Translations under genes and position numbers: made by a program | Notes under the pieces: generated by a model | The model's database searches: none | Told to the model about the DNA's origin: nothing | What the model saw: the letters and a program-made list of their open reading frames with translations, nothing else | Origin: Parabacteroides sp. PH5-46 | GTDB lineage: Bacteria; Bacteroidota; Bacteroidia; Bacteroidales; Tannerellaceae | DNA length: 64,000 nt | Assembly (NCBI RefSeq): GCF_029892785.1 | Contig: NZ_JARXXA010000006.1 | Location: 186,001-250,000, forward strand | Direction: 5' to 3' | Shown: positions 1 through 8,491 of the stretch, one piece after another | Layout of the letters: the number at the start of each line of letters is the position of its first letter | How positions within the stretch are numbered: the stretch's first letter is position 1

Positions 1-184
1 TCATATCCTGCGCACGTATGGTTAGTTCAGGCAGTCCTGATTCTTTTTTATCAGACTCCCTGCCACCAGTGCGGGCCCGAGGCGATCTCCGTTCCTGATT
101 ATCATTCCCTTCTTCTTGTGCATATAAAGAAAGAGGGGCTATCAGTATGCTTGTCAAAGCTAGTATATAATACAAGCGTTTCAT
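1..184 (-). CDS. gldN: GldN/PorN, type IX secretion component (partial, N-terminus only)
   Basis: Only the first 61 codons lie in the window; the gene runs off the left edge. The start ATG (complement of 182-184) is followed by a basic residue pair, a hydrophobic stretch and an Ala-Gln cleavage-like site near residues 22-23 (LSLYAQ), which is a classical signal peptide. The mature part begins with a charged, disordered region. I identify it mainly by position: it follows gldK-gldL-gldM on the same strand with about 20 nt to gldM, the standard order of the T9SS core. GldN/PorN is known to form the periplasmic ring with the GldK/PorK lipoprotein under the outer membrane. The visible residues alone would not prove the family. 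Confidence 0.8.
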   Translation of the reverse strand, partial: MKRLYYILALTSILIAPLSLYAQEEGNDNQERRSPRARTGGRESDKKESGLPELTIRAQDM

Positions 185-203
185 ATTATAATCTTGTTAT
201 CTT

Positions 204-1772
204 TTAATTTACAACTACTTCTATAGGAGGTATCGTTCGTTCGATACCATCAGGCCCACGGGCAACTACTCGATTGATCCAGAACTGTTTTCCGCGTGCC
301 AGTCCACTGATATAATTCCGCTGGCGATCCGAGAAATTAGCTCCGCTGGTGGGTTCGTTTATCATGTTACCGAACGCATCGGCATAGGTAATTTCAAAGC
401 GAAGAACGGTAAACTTGATATCCAGGATACCATCGTTGATTGCTGCCATAATACCCGGTGCTTCCATCAGGCTACGTTTGGCAATACGTCCTCCTCTGAA
501 TTCACGTACAGCTTCATTCTGGTCTTTGTATTCCAGATAGGGTAACGGATCAGGTAATGCGCGTACGCGGAACGGGGTGTTCGCCATTTGTACCATACGG
601 CCGTCTGCCATCCGTGCATTTACGGAGACAATCGCTTCCGTACCTACTGTACTAGGTTTAGCATCCCATACATCTCCATTGCGAGTTAATGTACCGTTTG
701 TCATGGTTGCAGATATATTTCCGCTGGGTATACCTGGTACGGCAATACGTATTGGATTGACGATACCAGCATACAATACATTCATCATTGTAGGTGCTAC
801 TGTAGCATTCGGCTCCGTCACGAAATATTCGCTTTCAAAGTCACGTCGCAAAATACTTCCGTCGCTGTTCGGCATCTCTATATATCCTTTGATAGGGAAG
901 GTGCCTGTCGCTCCTGTATTAACACTAAACAAACCATTGCTTTCTTCCGGTAGTTTCTGTCCGTTTACATACACTGCCGGACGTTTGGTAGAGTCGATAG
1001 CTGATAATACAATATTTGCTCTATACTGGCTTCCGCGCATGACAATCTGGCTTTCCGGTATTACCTGCGCTTCGATGATATTTACGCGATAGTCTCCAAC
1101 GTCGATACTGCTCAGCAGGTTGTTCAGTACTTCTCCCTGTGCGTAACGAATATCACTTTGCAATTTGGTAAGTAGCGTGATAGCAGCGGCTACCGGCATA
1201 TTCTCAAAATGATATTCTTCCCAGTTGCGTTGGCTAATACCCGCTTGCTTGGGCACTTCGGTATCAAGTACGGCTTCAATAACAGCTGTTTTATTCGGAT
1301 CGTCTACCATGTTAGCCATTGCTTTCCGGTATGAATCAATCGCTTCCCGTAGTTTCTTTCCTTCTCCGTTAATGGGCGCCAGCATAATGCGTGATGCCGC
1401 TTCCAGATCGTCTTTATTCTGTATGTCCTTTAAATCACCGTCTTTTCCGTCAGCTACCTTTACGATCCGATCCTTCAGTTCTTCTACATAATTATAGATG
1501 TCGTCTGATGATTTTTTTACTTGTATACTTCTGTTGTACCATTCTTCGGCTTTTGTCGGATTCGCTTGATAATATGTTTCTAGTTCGTTACTGATGATTT
1601 CGTTGCGATTTGAAGTATTCTTTATAGACGTTTGCAGGCTGTTGTCTACCAGTCCGAATCCATCTAACACTTCCGATGACACATTCAGAGCCATCATCGC
1701 AATGAACACCAGGTACATCAGATTGATCATCTTCTGACGTGGTGAATTAGGATTATTTCCTATTCCTGCCAT
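204..1772 (-). CDS. gldM: GldM/PorM, type IX secretion motor subunit
   Basis: 522 aa, the usual length for the family. The N-terminus (MAGIGNNPNSPRQKMINLMY) leads into a single transmembrane helix at about residues 17-35, and the rest is periplasmic, with the Gly/Pro-rich beta domains expected of GldM. In studied systems GldM dimers cross the inner membrane inside a GldL pentamer, and the proton-driven motor transmits force to the GldK/GldN ring, powering export of C-terminal-domain cargo. The gene starts 5 nt after the gldL stop, so translation is probably coupled. Only a single membrane helix and no signal peptidase site are visible, consistent with an anchored periplasmic protein. Confidence 0.96.
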   Translation of the reverse strand: MAGIGNNPNSPRQKMINLMYLVFIAMMALNVSSEVLDGFGLVDNSLQTSIKNTSNRNEIISNELETYYQANPTKAEEWYNRSIQVKKSSDDIYNYVEELKDRIVKVADGKDGDLKDIQNKDDLEAASRIMLAPINGEGKKLREAIDSYRKAMANMVDDPNKTAVIEAVLDTEVPKQAGISQRNWEEYHFENMPVAAAITLLTKLQSDIRYAQGEVLNNLLSSIDVGDYRVNIIEAQVIPESQIVMRGSQYRANIVLSAIDSTKRPAVYVNGQKLPEESNGLFSVNTGATGTFPIKGYIEMPNSDGSILRRDFESEYFVTEPNATVAPTMMNVLYAGIVNPIRIAVPGIPSGNISATMTNGTLTRNGDVWDAKPSTVGTEAIVSVNARMADGRMVQMANTPFRVRALPDPLPYLEYKDQNEAVREFRGGRIAKRSLMEAPGIMAAINDGILDIKFTVLRFEITYADAFGNMINEPTSGANFSDRQRNYISGLARGKQFWINRVVARGPDGIERTIPPIEVVVN

Positions 1773-1777
1773 CTTCT

Positions 1778-2848
1778 TTACTTAGTATAAGGTGATTGAT
1801 ACGGATTACCTTGCTGCGGCTGTTGCTGATACGGATTCTGCTGCTGTGGCTGCTGGTACAGGTTTGGCTGAGGTATAGGCCCCATATTAACAGTCATAGC
1901 ACTTAGCAGACGGCTGTACACCTGGTTCAACTGAGTCAGCTGTTGTGCCATCCGTTCGGTTTCTGTCCGGAATACGGAACTATCGGTCAGCGAGCCGTCA
2001 TATAAATCCTTGATGCGGTTCAAACCGGCATTGATATGTTCAATCGAATTGATTTGCGAACTGATACTCTTCAGTTGCATTTCATAAATGGTATTCAATC
2101 CGGTCAGGTTACGATTCAGCAATTCCATCTGTTGTACATAACCTTGTGAATTGCGGGTAATACCATCCGAATTGTCTGTAATGTTTTTATAGGAATGTAA
2201 TAAGGTATCAGATACATCGGTTAGCGAATTCGTTACCCGGCTGAACTTATCCATGTTCTCAGACATACCGGACAGCTGATCGAGGTATTTTTGTGTAGCA
2301 TCCGTCAGTTCAGCCATTTTGGATATTTGCTCAGCTGCAGCACTTAGCTTCTTTATGCTGGATGATAAGTTCTTGGTATCTTCTTCTGATACGTCGATAG
2401 GTGAAATCCCCATGCTACCCAGGTTGACACGTTGTGCTCCTCCACCTCCGTTGCCTCCTGTCATATTTATATTTGCTCCCGACAGGTTAGGGGTAGCAGA
2501 TGTGTCATCATCCTCCATGTTTGCATTGGAATGCATAATGCTGGTGATGGATGATCCGGAGAAATCCGGCCGATCCAGCGGGTTCTTGGATTTCAATACA
2601 GGAAACACGTCTTCCCAATGATAATCCGAGCCTGGTTTTTCAAATCCGAAGATGAAAAATACGAAAAACTCGGTAATCATCCCGACAGCCAACATGGTAT
2701 TACCATACGGCAAATGCAGGATCTTGAACATGGCTCCCAGGATTACGATGGAGGCTCCCCAGCTGTAGCAGAAGTTCAACAAGCGTTTCCCTTTATCACT
2801 GGAAAGATACATCTCCACTCTGTTTTTATATCTTCTATACTTTCCCAT
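1778..2848 (-). CDS. gldL: GldL/PorL, type IX secretion motor subunit
   Basis: 356 aa. Two transmembrane helices near residues 26-45 and 50-69, the second carrying a buried glutamate at residue 60, which is where the family has its conserved membrane carboxylate for proton-driven rotation. The cytoplasmic part (about 75-320) is acidic then coiled-coil-like, with many Leu/Asn/Ser heptads. The last 30 residues are a Gln/Pro/Tyr-rich low-complexity tail (repeats such as PYQQQPQQGNPYQ). The family partner GldM follows 5 nt later, and gldK ends 37 nt upstream. GldL length and the Q-rich tail vary among Bacteroidales; I see no defect. Confidence 0.95.
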   Translation of the reverse strand: MGKYRRYKNRVEMYLSSDKGKRLLNFCYSWGASIVILGAMFKILHLPYGNTMLAVGMITEFFVFFIFGFEKPGSDYHWEDVFPVLKSKNPLDRPDFSGSSITSIMHSNANMEDDDTSATPNLSGANINMTGGNGGGGAQRVNLGSMGISPIDVSEEDTKNLSSSIKKLSAAAEQISKMAELTDATQKYLDQLSGMSENMDKFSRVTNSLTDVSDTLLHSYKNITDNSDGITRNSQGYVQQMELLNRNLTGLNTIYEMQLKSISSQINSIEHINAGLNRIKDLYDGSLTDSSVFRTETERMAQQLTQLNQVYSRLLSAMTVNMGPIPQPNLYQQPQQQNPYQQQPQQGNPYQSPYTK

Positions 2849-2885
2849 TGTTTTTGAAGTATTATATCTTGCTTTTTATTCGTTA

Positions 2886-4307
2886 TTATTTCCCTTTTGA
2901 TCGGGAGAAACCTACTTGTGTACGGGCGCATCTGAAACCGATGTATGAACGAGGTACGTTCTGGTACTCAAAGGTGCGCATATCCGAACGAATGAATTGA
3001 GCTACGTCTTTCCACGAGCCACCGCGAACCACCTTTGTCTTCATGGCATAAGGATCTTCCTTAGCTGCGTTGTAGCGCAAGTCAGGGTTCATATCATTCA
3101 TCTGGCTCGGGCCTGATTCGGAGTAAACAGTAGCTGTCCACTCTGCCACATTACCTGCCATGTCATATAGTCCGAATTCGTTGGGAGCGAATGATCCGGT
3201 TCGCGCCGGAATCAAATGACCGTCTTCCGTGTAATTACCATTACCCGGTTTGAAGTTGCCAAGGAAACAACCTTTGCTGCTTTGCAACTCGTCAGTAGCC
3301 CAAGGATATTTGTATTCGTTTTTCCCTGTGCGTGCAGCATATTCCCATTCGCCTTCTGTCGGAAGCCTGAAAGGTTCAAAGGCTTGTCCCGCAAGAAGGT
3401 TTATCGATGATTTGAATAGGTTCGTGCGCCAGATACAGAAGGCATTGGCCTGTTCCCAGGTGACACCGACTACAGGGTAGTCGTCATATCCCGGATGCTG
3501 GAAATACATACGCATATAAGGCTCGTTGTAAGCATTATTAAAGTCGTTGATCCAGCAAGTTTCATCAGGATATATATTTACGATGCGCGTATGCAGGAAA
3601 TCCCACTCACTACCCAGCGGGCGTGTGATCGTTTCATTTATTACACGTCCTTCTTCATCGATGTAGGCAGTGTCTTTGGAAATCATTATCATTTCGTTAG
3701 GATCAACGGCGATGTCTGTATTCAGAATGCGTTCGTTGGGATTCAGACGATGTTTGCGAAGGGCCGCCGACGTATAGTCGTACCAATCGTACTTAAAGAA
3801 CATCTGTCTTTCGTCCAGTCTCTTTTCTCCGGTAACAGGATTGGTGTAATAGATGCTTTCTATTGCCAACTGTTCATCTTCGTCCGCGCGTTTCCAGGGA
3901 ATCGGACGGCTCCAGTCCAGATAAGGCTCTACCGGCTCACCATAGCGGTCTTCTGTTATTTTGAAAAGGTCGTTTCCACCATAAGCAGGGTCGGCTAGGC
4001 GTTCGCGGATGATGGAGTCGCGTACCCAGTAAACAAACTGGCGGTATTTAGCATTGGTTACCTCTGTCTGATCCATCCAGAAAGCATCAAAGGAAACACC
4101 TTTCGTTTCCGTCATAATTCCCCAGAGAGAATCTTTGTCGGCAGGCCCCATTTCAAATGCTCCCCTTTTTATCAGCACCATGCCATAAGGTGCCGGCTCA
4201 TTCACGGCTACTGCTCTTGCGCCTGTCACTTCCCCTACTCCGCGCAAATTTTTGCCGCAAGAAGAGAATAAGGCTATTACCGCAAGTACTAAGAATACTT
4301 TTTTCAT
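2886..4307 (-). CDS. gldK: GldK/PorK, type IX secretion lipoprotein (SUMF1/FGE-like fold)
   Basis: 473 aa. A lipoprotein signal peptide ends in LFSSC at residues 13-17, so the mature protein is lipid-anchored, in the known systems to the periplasmic face of the outer membrane. The body has the formylglycine-generating-enzyme fold: GAFEMGP near the N-terminus, PVVGVTWEQANAFCIW, RLPTEGEWEYAARTG, NEFGLYDMAGNVAEWT, VVRGGSW and YIGFRCAR at the end. In GldK this fold is structural, forming rings with GldN; I do not infer sulfatase maturation. It lies 7 nt downstream of porP and heads the K-L-M-N order. Confidence 0.96.
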   Translation of the reverse strand: MKKVFLVLAVIALFSSCGKNLRGVGEVTGARAVAVNEPAPYGMVLIKRGAFEMGPADKDSLWGIMTETKGVSFDAFWMDQTEVTNAKYRQFVYWVRDSIIRERLADPAYGGNDLFKITEDRYGEPVEPYLDWSRPIPWKRADEDEQLAIESIYYTNPVTGEKRLDERQMFFKYDWYDYTSAALRKHRLNPNERILNTDIAVDPNEMIMISKDTAYIDEEGRVINETITRPLGSEWDFLHTRIVNIYPDETCWINDFNNAYNEPYMRMYFQHPGYDDYPVVGVTWEQANAFCIWRTNLFKSSINLLAGQAFEPFRLPTEGEWEYAARTGKNEYKYPWATDELQSSKGCFLGNFKPGNGNYTEDGHLIPARTGSFAPNEFGLYDMAGNVAEWTATVYSESGPSQMNDMNPDLRYNAAKEDPYAMKTKVVRGGSWKDVAQFIRSDMRTFEYQNVPRSYIGFRCARTQVGFSRSKGK

Positions 4308-4314
4308 ATACTGT

Positions 4315-5262
4315 TTATAATATACGTACGCTTTTATGTTTGTACATTCCTGACTTTGTTTTATCCAGCTTCAGTTGATATCTAACCAACACCTCATGGC
4401 TACCCGAAGTTGCCTTTAGTATGGCACTATTTATCGGAAAATCGTAGGCATATCCCACCTGTATATTACCGAATGTAGCTCCCAACAAAAACACAAGCGA
4501 TTCATTCACCCGCCAGGAAAGCCCTCCGTTAAACATCTTATTGTAGACCATTCGCGCTGTAATGTCAGCCTGAAAACTCTGCATGTCTGTCTTCAAAAAT
4601 ACGGAAGGCTGTAATTCATACAACGGATTCCTTAGTTGAATATTGTATCCGCCTGTTAAATTATATGATTTCCCTATATAGGTATAAATATTTTCGTCGA
4701 GTTCTAATTCCGGCTCCATGACGTGCATAGCGCCTATACCTACATAGAAATGTTTATGTGTATAATAGATTCCGGCATTCAGGTCGAAGCCCATGCCGCT
4801 AACCTCTACGTTAGGAATTGCTTCGTCCTCCTTTTGATGATAGTCTGATGTCGGGATTTCTATGTCTGCTCCGTTGAAAGAAATATTGGCAATCCCCGGC
4901 TGCAGGCCTATGCTCAATGTTCCGCCGAATAGTTTATGTTTATAGGCTATCTGGGCAGCAAAGTGAGAATTATTGAAAAGCCCGATACTTTCGGTAAACA
5001 GCACAGCTCCTATCCCCAGGTTTATTTTCTTTACAGATAACGGCATATCTCCTGTTACAAAGAATGATTTAGGAGCGCCTGTCCATCCAACCCATTGCTG
5101 GCGGTGTAGTCCGAAGAAATTCAACTTGCCGGATGTTCCTGCATAAGCGGGATTATAATATCCCATAGCCATAAAGTACTGGCTGAACTGCGCATCATAT
5201 TGCGCCCAGACAGTACCTTTCAAAGCCAAGAGGGCTATCATAACAAGGAAGACTCTCTTCAT
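4315..5262 (-). CDS. porP: PorP/SprF family outer-membrane protein of type IX secretion
   Basis: About 315 aa from the ATG at 5262 (MKRVFLVM). An upstream in-frame ATG at 5280 would add only MPFLYC in front of the signal peptide, so 5262 is preferred. The signal peptide ends at VWAQ, followed by YDAQFSQYFMAMGYYNPAYAGT, diagnostic of the PorP/SprF family, and alternating beta-strand segments to a C-terminal strand. Members are outer-membrane barrels that tie surface components to the GldK ring. It is the first gene of the porP-gldKLMN run; an intrinsic terminator lies just upstream at 5316-5352, separating it from the DUF2795 gene. Confidence 0.93.
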   Translation of the reverse strand: MKRVFLVMIALLALKGTVWAQYDAQFSQYFMAMGYYNPAYAGTSGKLNFFGLHRQQWVGWTGAPKSFFVTGDMPLSVKKINLGIGAVLFTESIGLFNNSHFAAQIAYKHKLFGGTLSIGLQPGIANISFNGADIEIPTSDYHQKEDEAIPNVEVSGMGFDLNAGIYYTHKHFYVGIGAMHVMEPELELDENIYTYIGKSYNLTGGYNIQLRNPLYELQPSVFLKTDMQSFQADITARMVYNKMFNGGLSWRVNESLVFLLGATFGNIQVGYAYDFPINSAILKATSGSHEVLVRYQLKLDKTKSGMYKHKSVRIL

Positions 5263-5300
5263 ACAGTACAAAAACGGCATAAAAACCGATAAATTGTATT

Positions 5301-5352
5301 AAAAATAAAAAAACGAACGAGGCAGGAAGCTCCGAAAAGCGTCTACCTCGTT
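5301..5352 (-). terminator. Intrinsic terminator downstream of the DUF2795 gene
   Basis: On the minus strand, arms AACGAGG and CCTCGTT (5346-5352 pairing with 5316-5322), with additional internal pairing, are followed by a T-rich tract (5301-5313). It lies after the 73-aa gene and before porP, so it should isolate the type IX operon from upstream transcription. A second small hairpin (5361-5375, CAGAAC...GTTCTG) precedes it. Confidence 0.7.
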
Positions 5353-5388
5353 TTATCTCTCAGAACCTCGTTCTGTTTTTATACCATT

Positions 5389-5610
5389 TCAATACTCTTC
5401 TTCGTTAAAAAAGAAATCTTCCTTACTGGGATAATCCGGCCAGATGTCTTCCATACATTCATAGATCTCCCCTTCATCTTCCATTTCCTGTAAGTTTTCA
5501 ACGACCTCTAACGGTGCACCGGAACGTTGCGCGTAATCAATCAGTTCGTCTTTCGTTGCAGGCCAAGGAGCGTCTTCAAGTTTTGAAGCTAATTCTAATG
5601 TCCAATACAT
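5389..5610 (-). CDS. Small acidic DUF2795-type protein
   Basis: 73 aa, strongly acidic, with MYWTLELASKLEDAPWPATK at the N-terminus and a helix-turn-helix-like stretch (LIDYAQRSGAPLEVVENLQ) followed by acidic residues to the C-terminus. The pattern matches the DUF2795 family, small proteins common in Bacteroidota whose role is not established. No membrane segment or signal. It has its own promoter candidate (5663-5692) just inside the 3' end of the adenosyltransferase gene and its own terminator, suggesting an independently and probably highly expressed unit. Function not assigned. Confidence 0.85.
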   Translation of the reverse strand: MYWTLELASKLEDAPWPATKDELIDYAQRSGAPLEVVENLQEMEDEGEIYECMEDIWPDYPSKEDFFFNEEEY

Positions 5611-5662
5611 AGTTGTTAAGCATTAATTAACCATCAACATGGTTTGGTTTTCAAATTTCCCG

Positions 5663-5692
5663 CAAAAATATAACTTTATTTCTTAGATGCAA
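5663..5692 (-). promoter_or_regulatory. Bacteroidota-type promoter for the DUF2795 gene
   Basis: On the minus strand TTG (5692-5690), 19 nt, then TATTTTTG (5670-5663), matching the -33 TTTG / -7 TAnnTTTG consensus. The -33 element overlaps the last codons of the upstream cobalamin adenosyltransferase gene. Confidence 0.6.
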
Positions 5693-6246
5693 GTGTAATC
5701 CCAAATAATTTCTTGACCATTATTCTTTATACATTCTTTACGCGCCAAAACAAAGAAATAATCAGACAGGCGATTAATGAAGACCAACACTGGTTCTTCT
5801 ACCGTAACTGCTTCACAAAGACTATAGATCCTGCGCTCGGCTCGTCTGCATACCGTACGGCACACATGCGCCAAGGCAGCAGAACGGCTTCCTCCCGGCA
5901 GAACAAAATGTTCCATCTTAGGAAGTTCATGGTCCAGGCGATCTATTTCGTGTTCAATCTTCGTGATGCTTTCAGGGCTTACTTTACTTTCTATTTTAAG
6001 TTCCGTACTTTCCTGGTCGGTAGCCAGGTAAGAACCGATAGTAAAGAGCTTATGTTGTACGAATCGCAGGAAATCCAGGTCTTCTTGCCCTGTGAGTTCT
6101 GTCATTAACAGGCCGATAAAGGAGTTCAACTCATCTACCGTACCATAGCTTTCGATCCGTTTGTCTGCTTTCGATACGCGCTTTCCTCCCACCAGTGACG
6201 TTCTGCCTTTGTCTCCTGAACGGGTATATACTTTACTTTTTTCCAT
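5683..6246 (-). CDS. PduO-type cob(I)alamin adenosyltransferase
   Basis: 187 aa, typical length. It transfers adenosyl from ATP to cob(I)alamin to make coenzyme B12. Visible hallmarks: the N-terminal ATP-binding segment VYTRSGDKGRTSLVGG (residues 6-21), RIESYGTVDELNSFIG (about 31-46), the Arg-rich helix CRTVCRRAERRIYSL (about 129-143) and FINRLSDYFFVLAR near the C-terminus. The trimeric PduO class is distinct from CobA/BtuR. It starts 17 nt after the methyltransferase stop, so the two are probably cotranscribed. It likely supplies adenosylcobalamin to a methylmalonyl-CoA mutase elsewhere; that is inference. Confidence 0.93.
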   Translation of the reverse strand: MEKSKVYTRSGDKGRTSLVGGKRVSKADKRIESYGTVDELNSFIGLLMTELTGQEDLDFLRFVQHKLFTIGSYLATDQESTELKIESKVSPESITKIEHEIDRLDHELPKMEHFVLPGGSRSAALAHVCRTVCRRAERRIYSLCEAVTVEEPVLVFINRLSDYFFVLARKECIKNNGQEIIWDYTCI

Positions 6247-6263
6247 AAATATTATTCTCCGGT

Positions 6264-6995
6264 TTAAAAATAAACAATGTATTCGCGTTTATGTAGTCTC
6301 TCATTGAAGAATAAGATGCCCATAGAGTATAAATCGATAGACACGCTCACTATCGAATGGGAACTAATCTCTTTCCAGCTGTCCCGCATCCGTTGGTTCA
6401 TCCGAATTCCTTCAAAAACGATAACACTACCTGTGTGTAAATATCGTACACATGAATTAAACAATGCAACAGGGTCGCTTTGTTCATGGCAGACGTTAAA
6501 ATAGATAATGTCAGGGTTTTTCATTTCAACCAAAGCACGACGTAACATTTCAGATAAGTCCCCGGTTCGCTGATCAATATCCGTACGGTCAGCTTTCTCA
6601 TAGACCCATTTAGCAATAGGGACAAGAGCCGGATTGGTTTCCAGCGAAACACATAGACGATTGGGAGCATGCGAGCTTAGATACAACATAGACAAACCGG
6701 CTGTAGACCCAACCTGGAGGATAGATTCGGCATTAAAATGATTAGCCAACCTGAACAGCAGAGCTCCATGTTTGGGCGAAATGGCCTGACGTGTTGCTAC
6801 TTTTTTGTCCGGAATCTGCTTCCGGATCAACTCGATATCATCAAAACAATAGTAGGGCGAGCGTTCTTCAATCACTTTTGTGATCAGATTGTAGACAAAG
6901 GGAGAGTGCACCCCATGCCCTTTGCGATAACGCAAACGCCTATATAAGAGAATATCTATTCTCCGAAATGAATACTTATTACACATGCTTCGCAT
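6264..6995 (-). CDS. SAM-dependent O-methyltransferase-like protein
   Basis: About 243 aa. A Rossmann motif I is visible (ESILQVGSTAGLSMLYLS, roughly residues 90-107), followed by a strand ending in an acidic residue (VSLETNPALVPIA) as in class I methyltransferases, and IIYFN at the position of motif IV. An N-terminal segment, KGHGVHSPFVYNLITKVIEE, is shared by a Bacteroidota family of unknown substrate. The reading frame opens with GTG at 7001, then ATG at 6995 and 6986; 6995 is a choice, not proven. The 21-bp repeat array 7004-7066 directly abuts this start. Substrate unknown. Confidence 0.75.
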   Translation of the reverse strand: MRSMCNKYSFRRIDILLYRRLRYRKGHGVHSPFVYNLITKVIEERSPYYCFDDIELIRKQIPDKKVATRQAISPKHGALLFRLANHFNAESILQVGSTAGLSMLYLSSHAPNRLCVSLETNPALVPIAKWVYEKADRTDIDQRTGDLSEMLRRALVEMKNPDIIYFNVCHEQSDPVALFNSCVRYLHTGSVIVFEGIRMNQRMRDSWKEISSHSIVSVSIDLYSMGILFFNERLHKREYIVYF

Positions 6996-7003
6996 TGACA
7001 CAC

Positions 7004-7066
7004 ATCCTATCTTTTTTTGTTCGTTACCTATTTTAAACGGCTCGTTACCGAAAAAAAACGGCTCGT
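7004..7066 (-). repeat. Three tandem 21-bp units (ACGAGCC family), copy A
   Basis: Reading the minus strand, units begin at 7066, 7045 and 7024, exactly 21 bp apart. Each starts with ACGAGCC (ACGAACA in the third) followed by an AT-rich tail ending in a GGTA/TAGGA-like tetramer to pentamer. The array begins 8 nt after the stop codon of the outer-membrane efflux gene and ends at the possible start codon of the methyltransferase. The same unit recurs at 32513-32596 in the same orientation relative to transcription. Confidence 0.85.
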
Positions 7067-7073
7067 TTGTAAA

Positions 7074-8486
7074 TTATTCTACACCGCCACCCAGCGCCCG
7101 GTAAAGGTTTACGGTGGCTTGCAGTTGCTCCAGTTTGTCGCTAACCTGTCCCAACTGAGCTTGCAACAGGTTCTGTTCGGCAGTTAATACCTCGGTATAG
7201 TTTGCTTCGCCGGCTTTCAGCAATTCTTGCGTGTAATAGAGTGCCGTTTTAGCCGCTTCTACCTGTTTGTTCCGTGACTCGTTTTTGCGGAGCGACGACT
7301 CAAAGGTAAAAAGTATATCGGATACTTCCTGTCCGGCACTCAATACGGTTTGCCGAAAATTGAGCAAAGCCTCTTCTTGTTGGGCCTTTGCTATTTGCAC
7401 CTGGCCGATTAGCTGTTTTCCTGCAAAGAGGGGCTGGGTAAGTCCGCCAATGACATTGAGTAGCAGGTTTTCGGGTCTGAAAAAGCTGCTCAGGGTGTTT
7501 GCTCCGTAGCCAATCATCGAGCCGGTACTCAGTGTAATAGAAGGATAAAGAGCCGCCTGTGCTGCATTTGTCAGCTCAAAGGCTGAGCGGAAATTGAGTT
7601 CGGCCTGCATTACGTCCGGACGCTTGGCCAGCATCTGAGCCGGTATTCCCTGTTTCATCTCCTTCGGTACACTTTGCGTGGCAAGTGTAGCACGTGAAAT
7701 GCTGCCCGGATTTCTTCCCAGCATAACACTCAGTGAATTTTCCAACTGGCGGATCTGGCTTTCCAGGCCCGGAATCGAAACCTGAGTGCTGTAGAGCAAT
7801 GATTTACTTTGCTCTACGGAAGCGCCATTCAGTAAGCCGGCATCCATCATAGCTTGCATCGTTTCTACACTTTCCCCCAGTATTACAACCATTTCTTTGG
7901 TGATGTTCAACTGTTCGTCCAGGGCCGTTAGCGAATAATACGAAGTTGCTATATTGGCAATCAGGGACGTTTGTATCAGGTTACGGTAGGCATACGAATT
8001 CAAGAACTGGGCATATTTGGCCCGTTGTTGCCTATTGATCTTACCCCATATATCCGCTTCCCATTGAACGGCAATCCCTAAATTGTACTGGTTGCTTGTT
8101 ACTCCCAATACGTCTTTATTTCCGCTTGCATCTACACTGGTACGACGATGCTGCACCTGTCCGCTCAGGGCAGCTGTAGGGAAATAAGCCGCCCGGGCTA
8201 TTCCTAGCGCTACTTCCGCCTGCCGTATACGGGTATAGGCAATCTGTAAGTTGAAGTTTTGCTGCAAGCCTTCTTCAATCAGGGATTGCAAATAAGGGTC
8301 TGTAAAGTATTCCCGCCAGGGAATCGTCGCGATAGTCGTGGTATCGACGGATGATTCGCCCCGGTATAGGTAAGCGTCATCAATATCCGGTGTTTTGTAT
8401 TTATTCACCACCTGGCAGGAAGTGAGCCCCAGCGAGAGAAAAACTCCCAGCAGAAGCACACTTTTCATATATTTTCTGTTCTTCAT
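7074..8486 (-). CDS. Outer-membrane efflux lipoprotein (TolC/OprM-like) of an RND pump
   Basis: About 470 aa. ATG at 8486 (MKNRKYMKSVLLL) follows the RND stop by 5 nt; the frame also opens with a TTG overlapping that stop. Signal peptide with lipobox LGLTSC gives a lipid-anchored protein as in OprM/CusC. Two OEP repeats are visible: QAEVALGIARAAYFPTAALS, then PGSISRATLATQSVPKEM, IPAQMLAKRPDVMQAELNFR and the duplicate TNAAQAALYPSITLSTG, ending with AEQNLLQAQ...LYRALGGG. It forms the outer-membrane channel for the pump encoded by the two genes before it in the operon. Confidence 0.94.
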   Translation of the reverse strand: MKNRKYMKSVLLLGVFLSLGLTSCQVVNKYKTPDIDDAYLYRGESSVDTTTIATIPWREYFTDPYLQSLIEEGLQQNFNLQIAYTRIRQAEVALGIARAAYFPTAALSGQVQHRRTSVDASGNKDVLGVTSNQYNLGIAVQWEADIWGKINRQQRAKYAQFLNSYAYRNLIQTSLIANIATSYYSLTALDEQLNITKEMVVILGESVETMQAMMDAGLLNGASVEQSKSLLYSTQVSIPGLESQIRQLENSLSVMLGRNPGSISRATLATQSVPKEMKQGIPAQMLAKRPDVMQAELNFRSAFELTNAAQAALYPSITLSTGSMIGYGANTLSSFFRPENLLLNVIGGLTQPLFAGKQLIGQVQIAKAQQEEALLNFRQTVLSAGQEVSDILFTFESSLRKNESRNKQVEAAKTALYYTQELLKAGEANYTEVLTAEQNLLQAQLGQVSDKLEQLQATVNLYRALGGGVE

Positions 8487-8491
8487 AACTA

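Noticed and set aside
577-1092. 171-aa plus-strand reading frame
   Set aside because: Antisense to gldM; no supporting motif.
3495-3998. 167-aa plus-strand reading frame
   Set aside because: Antisense to gldK.
5341-5375. Another member of the 21-bp array family (CCTCGTT twice)
   Set aside because: Spacing is 20 bp, the tails differ, and the sequence is better explained as terminator hairpins.
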